Shown: positions 49,481-59,790 of the stretch, in pieces
How the letters are laid out: every line of letters begins with the position of its first letter
Position numbering within the stretch: position 1 is the first letter of the stretch
Assembly (NCBI RefSeq): GCF_016086655.4
Contig: NC_052131.2
Coordinates: 34,163,705 to 34,227,704, forward strand
Direction: 5' to 3'
Source of the DNA: Lepeophtheirus salmonis
Taxonomy: Eukaryota > Arthropoda > Copepoda > Siphonostomatoida > Caligidae
Length of the DNA stretch: 64,000 bases
Translations under genes and position numbers: made by a program
Notes under the pieces: generated by a model
Seen by the model: only the letters and a program-made list of their open reading frames with translations
Database searches by the model: none
Told to the model about the DNA's origin: nothing

Positions 49481-49538
49481 TTTCTAGATATATTTAGATA
49501 TCTAGATATTTTCTAGACATATTTAGATATCTAGATAT
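49481..49538 (+). repeat. 29-base tandem duplication with AGATATCTAGATAT core
   Basis: Two 29-base units (49481-49509 and 49510-49538) differ at a single base, and each contains the partly self-complementary TTTAGATATCTAGATAT. It directly follows the foldback element. Confidence 0.85.
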
Positions 49539-49809
49539 TTATAAGAAAAGTCTTATATTATTATAAAGTTTTATCTTTGGTTTATACTGATACCAAGGTT
49601 AGTTTTTCTGTAGTGTAGGGACAATGGTGGATGTCACTTATCTGTTATGTTTTTTTAAACATATCATATATGTGGCTTTGTTCATATTTAAGAAAATGAC
49701 CTTTTGTATTTTAATAGCCGCTGTATGATTTGTTTTTCCTTAAATCATTTTACATCAATTAGTTTTAGAGGGATCATTTTTTTACAAAAAGATGTGAAAT
49801 TTAATTTAA
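49539..49809. other. Noncoding stretch
   Basis: Nothing is recognised. Confidence 0.4.
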
Positions 49810-50045
49810 TTGCCAATATATCTTATTTTATCACTGTGGATAATTAACAATATTATATAATTAGTAATTGGGGATTTCGCAAAGATCTTAAATGTTCTAG
49901 GTTTTTGCAGAAAAAAAATCCAGTTTCAAATATTTGCCAAATCTGATGTCACCAATTTTAGCTTTAAATCATGATCATTTATGGAGTTAATTGCATTCAT
50001 GGAAATTTGCAATGTTCAAATTATGAAATCGAAAAAAAAAAATCT
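49810..50045 (+). repeat. Dispersed repeat family I, copy 2
   Basis: Partner of 26690-26940; conserved core AATCTGATGTCACCAATTTT followed by AGCT and ATCATGATCATTTATGGAGT. Confidence 0.55.
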
Positions 50046-50969
50046 TTTTTTTTTAAATTAAAGTAAATAACTGGCGGTTTTTTTTTTCTTTTTTCTTTTA
50101 TTAATTGCATTATTAAATACTCAGGAGTTATATTGTATTAAGTTTAATATTATAAAACCTTTTTTCGGGAATATTCTTCTCCATTCTTTTGTACTTCCAA
50201 GAAAATTTAATAATCTTAACTCTAGAATGAAATCACACCCACCCATTACTACTTCTACACCTAGATTTCCACGCATTCTTTAATATTAAGTAATGATGCT
50301 ATTTTACAACTGAGGAACAATAACTCGCACTTGCAAATTGTTCTATTTTATCCTTTCATGTTGATAATTTCATGTTTTATGTCATACAGCTCTATCTATA
50401 TGTTAATGAAAGAACCACTGCTCTTCTTCCTTAATATGGTTTGATGGACCGTAATTATACCATAAAAAGTAAAATAACAACCATTTTTGTTTTACACTCT
50501 GAAAAGTTATAAATACAAAAATCTTAACAAAATAATTCAAAAGGATAAAAATAATAAAAAGGTCAAAGGCACTTTAAATAGAGAGTTTGAAATTTTTAAC
50601 AGTTACAATATTATTAATTTGTAATTTTCACATATTGAGTCAAAATACTTTTCACCTTCTGTTTGTAAACATGATTTAAACATCATAGTTAGAAAACTAA
50701 GTAAAATAGAAACAAAAAAAAAATCATATTTAATAATTGAGAAATAGGTAATTGAACGATTATTCATATTACGTCATTTTTTTATTTTTTTATCATTTTT
50801 AACTGTGCCATCCATTTTGAACTTATATATATTAATTAAAAGGGTTAAAATACTTATATAAATATAAGACATCGAACGAAAGAAGAAAGTTTAATCTTTA
50901 TAGTAAGAATTAAGTTTTAATGATATATAATTATTTGTTTAAATATATTAATCAAATGTTCATTACTTT
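50046..50969. other. AT-rich stretch, no gene seen
   Basis: No feature beyond A and T runs. Confidence 0.5.
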
Positions 50970-51380
50970 ATGCAAATTTGGGTAATCAAATAAGTACCTA
51001 TCAGTTTTGAATTAAATTGAGTGTAGTAAATAAAGTAATATCTACAAATTTGTTGGATGCGTTGTAGGCCTCAGTCCTCATATTGAAGAAAAGAAAAATC
51101 CAATAAGTAAAAAAAAACAAGTTTGACCTTTAAGAAAAACAGTGAATTAAATTAGCTAAACTTCGATCAAAAGTTGTTAAATATACAAAGAACTCCTGAA
51201 CAAGGCATTATCAAGATAAATAAGGATAATTGGATTGAATGTTTCCGGAGCATATTGAAAAGTATTGTGAATAAAATATAGATTCCAATGCATTAGAAGC
51301 AGTTTTATAAAACTTAGGGTGTATAAAATCCCAGTTTGCTTACAGAGAGCTTATAAACATTTTCATGAATGAATTTACAA
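50970..51380 (+). repeat. Dispersed repeat family B, near-full copy
   Basis: Blocks in order: TTTGGGTAATCAAATAAGTA, CCTCATATTGAAG, AATTAGCTAAACTTCGAT, AACAAGGCATTATCAA, GAGCATATTGAAAAGTATTG, AATAAAATATAGATTC and AACTTAGGGTGTATAA. They line up with the copies at 57.9 and 61.2 kb. About 400 bases, no open frame. Confidence 0.7.
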
Positions 51381-52189
51381 TTGAAAACCATATTATTGAA
51401 GAAAGTCCTGTAAATGTAAGAAATGGCTATTAAAGTTTGTTTTCCTTAGAAATATAAATCTATAAAAATAACAATATTAAATCTTACAGAAAAATGTCTT
51501 TTTAAATATGTAATTGTTGAATACAAACTTCAGTAAATTTCGTTTTGTACAACTATTTGTTATGTTGTTAGTGTTTCTGTTAAACTTGTTTTCAATTAAA
51601 GGTTTGACCTGAAAGACACCTTGACGTTGAGTTGAAAAAGACAGTTTACTGATGTTTTATCCGTCAATAATTGCAAAATAAGGGCATTATAAAGTTACAA
51701 GAAGTATAATTGGTGAAGAATAAGTTTTTACAAAATTGCCCAAGTTGAAAAATACATATATTTAAAAGTACTCCAGAGACGCTTGTATCAAAAAGAAACA
51801 AAAACTACTTATGTACAAGATTAGAATATTAGTAATCGATACACAAACATGAGTTAACAAATTTATACATATTAGATTTGACTTCAAATGTTGTTTTATT
51901 ATTATGATATTATCGTAATAATAGAGTCAAATTATTTTTTATCAATACACAACCTTAAAAGTAATATTTTTTACATAGACATAAGTAGATGCTTTCATGG
52001 GTAAATTTTTTAATGTATTTTTTTCTTGTCTATAAGATTGTTTACATCTTTTTTTTAAGGAAAATAATTGGCAAATATTAGATTACATTTACTTTGCAAA
52101 AGTAAATGTTCCTAATAGTCAATTCATGGGGTTCTCTCACAGGATCCTGTTTTCTCGGGATTTCCCGAGCTTGTACACCCAAAAAATGT
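51381..52189. other. AT-rich stretch, no gene seen
   Basis: No gene is recognised. A GC-richer spot (TTTTCTCGGGATTTCCCGAG) at about 52150-52169 contains the perfect palindrome CTCGGGATTTCCCGAG with a 4-base centre. Confidence 0.45.
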
Positions 52190-52450
52190 TATCCAGTATC
52201 ATTGTAGTACTTCCGCCTAACTGACAACATTTTGAGACATTTTAAGAGGTCAAGGTAGGAAATAACTTTTTTATTATTTAAAAAAAAAAGATAAAGCATA
52301 ACGTTACATATCAAATTTAGTGATACTTTTTAAGAAAGTCATATATGGTAAAAGTAAAATACCATTAAACATGGAGAGGTTAAGGTCATAATATGTAAAA
52401 AAATCCTAGAAATTTTTTGAAAAAGTCAAGATTAATAAGTTAAATTTTAA
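52190..52450 (+). repeat. Dispersed repeat family H, copy 2
   Basis: Partner of 40695-41000; shares AAGAGGTCAAGG, TATCAAATTTAGT, CATATATGGTA and GGTTAAGGTCA-type words at comparable spacing. Confidence 0.45.
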
Positions 52451-52886
52451 AAGATTTAAAAGAAATTCATAGCTTTAGTTAGTGTAATTTTTTCATTTTT
52501 GGAGGATGTACCGGCTGCTTTATAAAATCCATTTTTTTACAATATTTTATATAATGTACACAATTAAATAGTATTTTTTGTTGAAAGACAACAAACAACT
52601 TTTATATATTAATTACATAGCTATAAATTACCCATGTTGTTATTCAATTTTCTTAATTGTTTGGTCAATTTGACATAAATACAGGTTTTTAATGTCAGTT
52701 ATTTGTCGATTGTAAGTTTTATGTCATAGATATTATTATATTTACTTAAAATGAATTGAATTATATTTAAGTAATTCCTCAGAAAATTTAATAATCAATC
52801 TTTCATTATAAAAGGGGTCTGGACATTGTAATTTAACGTAAGAAAATGATCTACTAATAGTATTTATAGTAAGAAATATCAAAATA
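52451..52886. other. AT-rich stretch, no gene seen
   Basis: Nothing is recognised; the minus-strand frame at 52742-52972 crosses the transposon end and has no domain. Confidence 0.45.
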
Positions 52887-52995
52887 TACAGGGTTCGGCA
52901 GCAAAACGTGGACTGTTCATAAATATTAATTATGTAATTAAAATAGAGAGGTTTTTGGATTATATGCAACATAATGTTTTTTCAAAATAATTATA
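52887..52995 (+). mobile_element. Solitary mariner-type terminus
   Basis: TACAGGGTTCGGCAGCAAAA followed by CGTGGACTGT matches the left end of the element at 16734, and similarity continues for about 100 bases (GGATTATATGCAACATAATG here, GATTATTGTTTGCATTATG there). No transposase remnant follows, so this is a truncated copy carrying only an end. Confidence 0.65.
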
Positions 52996-53985
52996 GACTA
53001 TCCTGCTAAGACAAAGACAGGTATTACCTTGATATCAATCCACAACTCTTCATTATTTCAACAATGACTTAGACGTTTAACTACAAAACAAATACTCAGC
53101 CTTTCTTTTTGTAGTTTAAGTTCTAGTGATTACTTTATACTTACATGTTAACTTTTCAATAATAAAAACACCTTTTGAAAATTTAAAAAAAATAGTGTTG
53201 TGATTGCGAGTACAACAGACTTGTGTCAGTCTAAGGTAATATTTAAAACAATTATAGGAATATGCATTTTTGTTTCTTGTCGGTGTACAAATTTGATATA
53301 AATAGAAGAGTATGGTTTCTTTGCAAAATAATATATAATAATATAATTTGTTAAAGACTAGGTATATTTAAATATATTAGAATAATTTATGTAAATATAT
53401 CCTAACAAATAACTTTTTATTTTTTACCTCTTTTTATAAACTTATAATCTATGCAGAGAGCAACTTATTCGATGTACAACTTTAAGTAGATTATGTTTTC
53501 TTCGGTGAATTACTATATTCTAGGAGTTTACTTTATTTTTTAGATTACAAAAATATAGATATAATATTACATTTGAAATAATGGAAATTATATTAAATTT
53601 GAGTTAACTATAAAAAAACTAAATCGATAAGAGTAATTCATATTCTACTTTTTAGACATTTATATCATAGGTTTAAAAAATGTATATATTTGGAAAACTA
53701 GCTCATATAGTAACAAAATCTTATATCTATATTAATCAAGCAAAGATTGTCTGTCTGTTTGATTGTACAACAAGCGTGTGTAGCTAGAGTTCAGCATGTC
53801 TTTAAAAAATGAAAATTGTGGTTAATGAAGACTGAAATAATGAAATAATGACGATAATTAATGAACAGAATAGCTATACATTTAGCATTTAGTAATACAG
53901 ATATAAATTATATTAGTAACCACCAATAAGAAAATGAATAGCACGTAGTTCTTGTCAAATACAGACGCTCGTTTTTAGTATTCAA
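52996..53985. other. AT-rich stretch, no gene seen
   Basis: No gene or transposase remnant is recognised between the solitary terminus and the next relic. Confidence 0.45.
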
Positions 53986-53987
53986 GT

Positions 53988-54836
53988 CCTAAAGATGTAT
54001 TTGGCTCTCTTAGACGCTACAATCACTGAAGTCGAGGGGACTCAGATCCAGACTGGAAGAGTACCAAAATATCTTGTCCGAGAAATCAGTAAAGTGCTAC
54101 TTGCAGAAATTCTGTATTTTCAAGGTCCTATGGCTAGGGGCACTGTATTGGGTCGACACATAGTTGTTCTCAGGATAGTTAGCCTACAGGCAGGGCAAGA
54201 TTTTCCCCTTATCGTAGGTGTCATTCCCGATTTTCTCATTGGGCTTGAAGATAAAAGGAACAATTTTCTTCCCATTAGAAGCCACGACTACCAAGCACAT
54301 TAGTTTAGCCGTATGTTTTGTCCTGAAGGTACCCTGGACTTCATAAAGGGATGCTGCTATAAATCTGTCGTTATTGCAGCTCAAAACCTGGTCGAGTGTG
54401 AAGATTTTCTTGTCTGAGAAGATCCTCACAGTCGATAGATGACTTTACTTGTAATTAATTATATCTCTCAAGCCTTTAGGCCTTAATCCTGTTGGTATGG
54501 AGATGTCTTGATAAAGCTGTTAAGGCCAAGGTCATCATTTACTGCCGACATCATGGTTATCTCGTCCACGTTAAACTCGTCAGCCAAGGTGTGGATTGAT
54601 ACTGATGGATCTTCCTTGATCTTGGCCTCCAGGGGCTTGATAAATGTTTCATCTCGCGTCAACCCATTTCCTCCACTTCCTGCCATCCTTTTGACTCATT
54701 TCCCATTCTCCTTGGCTACCCTGATATTCTGGACTGTCCTCACGATCACGCTGACAATCTCTGAAATTCTTTTTAGATCAACATCTACATGGAGAAAATC
54801 CAAAACCCTTTGTCTTTTTTATTCGTGTTCACTCAT
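53988..54836 (-). pseudogene. Mariner-type transposase relic (DD37D group), most complete copy
   Basis: From ATG 54836 the minus strand reads MSEHE, stop, KRQRVLDFLHVDVDLKRISE, a helix-turn-helix (IVSVIVRTVQNIRVAKENGK), a basic linker (MAGSGGNGLTRDE), a second DNA-binding segment (LEAKIKEDPSVSIHTLADEF) and, after a garbled part of about 60 codons, the first catalytic motif RIFSDKKIFTLDQVL with its Asp. VQGTFRTKH and FKPNEKIG follow. The second catalytic motif reads TQYSAPSH, with Tyr where Asp is expected. The last one, SLDLSPLDF, keeps its Asp 37 residues further on. The tail after that is truncated. Multiple stops and at least one frameshift make it inactive. It is the only relic here holding all three catalytic regions. 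Confidence 0.85.
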
Positions 54837-54990
54837 TATTCGTCCGATTTCGATGAAATCAAAACCATGCGCAAGAAAAACAACAAATGTATCGGAATAC
54901 ATTTCCTTGAGATGTCATCTGAAACCTTAATTATCGCAAGAAAAAAATAATTTCGATGACGCAATTCAGTTCTTTGTTGCACTCTGGATA
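53988..54990 (-). mobile_element. Mariner-type element relic, minus strand, one terminus kept
   Basis: The transposase remnant reads on the minus strand. Its upstream terminus, read on that strand from TA at 54990, is TATCCAGAGTGCAACAAAGA, a recognisable decayed mariner end similar to the one at 27911. The downstream end is lost: transposase homology breaks off near 53988 and no inverted partner of the terminus was found there. The interior is longer than in the other copies of this window. Confidence 0.7.
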
Positions 54991-54999
54991 ATTTAAAAC

Positions 55000-55320
55000 A
55001 AGATCTTTTATAAAAATATGCCTCTCCAAGGATTTTCGTTCCATTTTTTACTTTTTAAGTGATTCTATTTTAAAATATTAAAAATATCTACTCATCGTGA
55101 ATGGATTAAACTAATAAATGAAGTTTAATGTCAAAGATGGAAACCCAATTATCGAAAATTTGGATAGAATAATGGAAATTGACGAGTCTGACCGTCATGT
55201 AAGCTCTGCTTTGATTGTCAATGATATAAGCATTAATGGAAAATAAAATAAAAAAATCCCTTAATAATAATAGATTTATATTTACTACACCTAAATTTTT
55301 GACCTAATTTGAATGAAAGA
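55000..55320 (+). repeat. Dispersed repeat family F, longest copy
   Basis: 55005-55107 matches 4796-4895, and 55140-55300 matches 41340-41480. This copy therefore joins two segments that occur separately elsewhere in the window. It starts within about 15 bases of the terminus of the mariner relic, which may have inserted into or beside it. Confidence 0.7.
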
Positions 55321-56629
55321 AAGGTCTTGATAATAGATTTATATAAATATCCTGCAAAAAAAGTTGTCAAAATTAAAAATTAGGTTTTGCAAAATATAAT
55401 AATTAAGTATTTTTATAAAAGTAAATACTTTTTTTTTTCAATTTATAATCTGCACAAAATTACTTTTATGAATGCTACATCTCCATCTATCAATATCGTG
55501 TATAATATTTGGAAATATTCGAAATATGAGGTCCTTAAGGTTTCATGTTGTTCTTGTTACTCAATAAATATAATTGTGTAACTTTGAACTATTTAGAAAA
55601 ATATTTAAAGGTAGCTCAACGGTTCTAAAGCCATGTAATGTTTTTGTTTTGATATAATCTGACTAGTACTTATTACATATTTTTGTACAAATAAGTAATT
55701 TGGAAAAAAAAAAATTCTATGAACAAAATGTAATTATTTTTAATAAAAATTTCATATCTACGTTTCCAAAAGAACGATTAGTGGGGTTACATGAATGGTA
55801 GCTTCCCTCCTATCTGGGTGTGCTTTAAGATTTCACAGCCAAACAATTCAATTGATACATACTAAAAATTACAATTACACATATTTTTACTTAGATAAAC
55901 AAAAAAGTTCAAATTTAGATTACTTTGACATGGATGATCTTTATTTTTTAAAAATACCTATATAACTAAATTTTAAAAAATAAGTCAGAAATTTTTTTAA
56001 GAGCTGATAACGAGACAGGATCGATTTTAAGATCCATATTAAGGACTGATTCAACCCTACTAATTAGATTCTTTGATAACATACTCATTCATAATTAAAG
56101 GCAGATGTGTCCTTGGTTCAATATTACAAAAATATAACCCTATTTTAGAGTGTTTTGATGGTCTATTTTAATTCTAAAATATACCAAGAGTTATTTCTAA
56201 ATGGAATTTTTTTCTTTTTCCCATCAAAGGATTAACATTATTTTCCTTTTTTTTTTGTTCTTCTTTATGGCTTTTAAAACAGTTTTGTAAACAGAAAACT
56301 TAAAGAAAAATGCTGGAAGTCATACTTGTATTAGGTAAATAAAAAAAATTAAGTTGTTACTATTTTGGAACTCATTTGTTTTCGGTAAGAAAATATGATG
56401 TAAAATTAGTTTTGTCCAATCCTTTGATACTAAAAACTATTTATAAACCAACCGAAACGTCTTTTATCAGAATTAAACTTTGCCTCTGGGTATATAGCGG
56501 CTCTTTTTTTTATTTGTAAAGCTATTGTCATATCTCGATCTCAGCGTAATTTTAATCAAGTCATATCACACACCTTCTCAATGTATGGTCAAACGTATTA
56601 CAAGGCACAATCTTCAATCTTAACAAACA
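55321..56629. other. AT-rich stretch, no gene seen
   Basis: No gene is supported. A short segment at about 55995-56060 (GACAGGATCGATT, AAGGACTGATTC) resembles family C weakly. Confidence 0.45.
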
Positions 56630-57015
56630 CCTGGGGTTGTGTTGGTCCTACTTTAGGACTTCAGTCGAATCCAGTCATATCCAGCTAGTTCAAATTTATT
56701 TTTTGTCTAAATTGATCTTGCGTGTCGTCATTGAGGGTTGGTTCCCATTTTAAACTATTCCTTTATGTTACAGAATATATTGTATTTAACTAAATAAAAT
56801 ATAATATGTTCATATTTTATGGGCTTATAATGAAAACATTAATTCTTACAGGAATGCTTTTAATACAATTATAATTTTTTATATTTTTGTTGGCTTAATA
56901 AGCCATAGTCATTTTTAGAAAAAAATTAAGGACCGACAGCGATAAGGATAGGTCCCAATTTATTGTATTGGTCCTAAAACTGGACTAAACAGAATAAAAA
57001 GGACTTACAAAACAC
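56630..57015 (+). repeat. Dispersed repeat family C, spaced copy
   Basis: The left part (GTTGGTCCTACTTTAGGACT, CAGTCATATCCAGCTAG) and the right part (AAGGACCGACAGCGATAAGG, GGTCCTAAAACTGGACTAAA, AAAGGACTTACAAAACAC) flank an AT-rich middle. The right part aligns with the 3' end of the copy at 36.7 kb. Confidence 0.6.
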
Positions 57016-57506
57016 TACTTCTACGTATTAAGAACTATGCCTCCAACTTTTTGGTTTTTATAAAATCTGTGATGACAGTGAAAACCAACTCCGTTTTTTT
57101 TATCTGTTTTAATTATTAAAACCAAACAAAGATATATTTGTATGTTCCTATGTTATGTAGATGTATATTATATTAAAGACTTTCCTAAAAACTCATCAGG
57201 ATTAATTTTTTTCTGTTTTCTCCCTTTCTTATTTTTCATTTTCTTAAAACAAAAACTCTCCATATTTACTTTGACTCCATATCTGTACTTTCTTTCTTTC
57301 TTTACAACAATTTCACATGCACTAAGCAAACTTTTAACAATGGACTAGTACAAGTTCTTATTATATCTCATTCTTAAGAATTTGTATATATAATAATTAC
57401 AATAAGAAGAAAACCATTGTTTCCAAAGAAAAATGAGTGGATTTCTTAAAAGTTCCTATGTTTTTTAGAGAGCCTATCATTCAATGATTGGATTTGTAAT
57501 TATCTT
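57016..57506. other. AT-rich stretch, no gene seen
   Basis: A pyrimidine-rich segment lies at about 57200-57310; its 68-codon frame (57142-57348) is Phe- and Leu-rich noise. Confidence 0.45.
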
Positions 57507-57695
57507 TTGTTCAAATATGTATATCTACTGGTTATTGCAGATAAATATGAACACACTTTAAAGCCTTCCAGATCCTCGACTATTAGTTTATTAGACTTGA
57601 TTAACCCTTCATTTGTTAAATTCTTTTTAACAAATGAAGAATTTGTGAATAGGGTAGAAAATAAATCCCAATATAAAAATTATTTAGTTAGTTGA
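57507..57695 (+). other. Unassigned 62-codon open frame with internal hairpin
   Basis: The frame begins MFKYVYLLVIADKYEHTLKP and continues with a fairly protein-like middle (SLLDLINPSFVKFF, TNEEFVNRVENK). A hydrophobic start followed by charged residues is compatible with a short secreted peptide but equally with chance in AT-rich DNA. A perfect inverted repeat lies inside it (57607-57619 with 57627-57639). No homolog is recognised and I do not claim a gene. Confidence 0.2.
57607..57639. repeat. Perfect 13-base hairpin, 7-base loop
   Basis: CTTCATTTGTTAA at 57607-57619 is the exact reverse complement of TTAACAAATGAAG at 57627-57639, separated by ATTCTTT. Confidence 0.9.
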
Positions 57696-57939
57696 TACAC
57701 TATTGAACGATTATAATAATAACGTCATTCATTCAACTAGACCATTTATTTCCCACTCGTATTTATAAATTTAAATGTCAATAAAACTTGTCTAATTATA
57801 AGACTTCTAGAAAAAACAAATCTTTTTTTTTTTTTAATAATTATAACAATATCAGATTAAATTTTGTTATTCTATTGTAGAAACATTACATTTTTTTTCT
57901 TGAAAAAGAAATATAACCTATTCTTTACGTTATGTGAAT

Positions 57940-58340
57940 TTTTGGGATCAAATTAGTATCCATCAGTTTTTATGAGATTCAGTGTTTTATAAAATATAAT
58001 AACTTACTTTTTATATCTTTGTAACTAATTTTGTATGCTTCTTTCCTCATATTAAAGTAAAAAAACAAAGAAGTAAAAGGGGTAAACTGAACAACGACTT
58101 TTAAACAAAACAATTAATTAAATTTACTAAACCTCGATTAAAAATTGTAGAAAATATACTGTTATATTTTAAACAAGGCACTATCAAAATTATTAAAGAA
58201 TTCCTCGTAAACAAATTTAATGGTTCAAGAGCATACTGAAAAGAATTACAAATTAAACATTGATTCAACGGAATGAGTATCGTTTTTAGAAATGTCGGAC
58301 TTTAATGTCCCAGTTCAATAATAAAGAGTGACAACTTGTC
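57940..58340 (+). repeat. Dispersed repeat family B, near-full copy
   Basis: Blocks in order: TTTTTGGGATCAAATTAGTA, CCTCATATTAAAG, AACGACTTTTAAACAAAACA, CTAAACCTCGATTA, AACAAGGCACTATCAA, AGAGCATACTGAAAAGAATT, AAACATTGATTC and a final TCCCAGTTCAATAA. Same orientation as all other B copies. Confidence 0.7.
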
Positions 58341-59714
58341 TATTAATTGTTAAGTTTCCATACTTTTGATTATACATATATCTTTTGGTTAATAGTTTTC
58401 GGAAATCCTGTTTCATGTCCCTTAAAGTTATTAAAAATGTCTATTTTGGAAGTTATTTCATAGTTTTGAATAGAAATAATTGTTAACTGACATGATTATG
58501 TTACAAAATTAATTAAAAATTAATACTTCAACTTATCAGAATAATATCATAGAAGAATGTGTAATACGAATTATAATTATAATGTAAATTTAAATACTTA
58601 ATGATTTTTTCAATGTTTTTAAAACAGAGATAAAGGTCAGAAGAGTAGGAAATAAGTAAAGGGAAGGACAAGATCTGTACCCCACGTTTCGACAAATGTA
58701 TATATAACTATCATAGGATAGATTAAACAAGGGGGAAAATTAAAAAATTACAGCAATATATATTAATTTTTTTTTCACAATTGGGATATTTGGAAACTTC
58801 TTGGGAAATGACATATAATAATAATGTTGATAATGATTTATAACAAATAAAGAAATATAAATGAATGAAAAGAACACGGGAAAACAACAATAATAGAAGA
58901 TATTTTAGTATATAATATTAGAATTATCTTTAATATATTAATTATTTACAATGAGTCATTTAGATTCGATTTTTTTGTATATCAAAAGAACTATCTTTCT
59001 TGTCAAAGTTTGCTCACATATTATATATATTAAAAATGTTACTTATTTTTTGTAACAAGATATATCATAAATATAAAGAGTATTTCTCCAGCGATGACGT
59101 TTGTTTTGTTAAAAAAATATGGTCAAATTAAGATTTTTCTTTAATATTATAACAATTAAGGCTTCCGCTTCCTCCTGCTGAGTATTAGCATCACCAAATA
59201 TAGATTAATCTATCTTTCTCATCTTGAGATTCTATAAGAACTTAAGTAAAAAGAATATATTATCTGTTTTTCATAACACTGATGATCTGATTGATTGACT
59301 GAAATATCCAAGTAACATGTTATTTGTATGATTTTTTTACTTAACCTTCTGTAATTTATATATCCGATTTCATTTGGACGATACTGTATTAGTTATTAAG
59401 AATTTTTGGAATTAATCATCGAGGTTTCAATTTTTTTTTTTTCATTCTTATTGGTTATCTACTGCAATTATGAATATGAAAAACGGAGATAAAAAAGGAA
59501 TAATTATTTTATTTTACATAAAACATATCTTCTTTGATAAAAATTTAATAATTTAGAATGAAAATAATATTTACAGTCAGCGAAGCATAACATCCATTTC
59601 TACAAAAACGATTGTAGAATATGAATCCATACAAATAAGATATTCTACTAGATCACTGATTTCTTATTGTACTAGGTACAAAACAGTTTCTAAAATTTCC
59701 ATTTTAATAGTGTT
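58341..59714. other. AT-rich stretch, no gene seen
   Basis: No feature is recognised. Confidence 0.5.
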
Positions 59715-59790
59715 GGGGTAGCTAAGTAGCCCAGTGAATAAAGCTGTTAAAGGATATGAAGATCCCCAATATAAGCTAAACATCTTGTCC
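59715..59790 (+). repeat. Possible tRNA-like SINE head
   Basis: GGGGTAGCTAAGTAGCCCAG followed by TGAATAAAGC resembles a tRNA acceptor and D-arm with an A-box (TAGCCCAGTGA). GGATATGAAGATCCCC further on could be a decayed B-box. It is not a convincing cloverleaf, so a functional tRNA gene is unlikely. Confidence 0.35.

Noticed and set aside
53995..54303. 102-codon plus-strand frame
   Set aside because: Also antisense to the same transposase relic.
54508..54930. 140-codon plus-strand frame, the longest in the window
   Set aside because: Antisense to the mariner transposase relic read on the minus strand; no independent domain.
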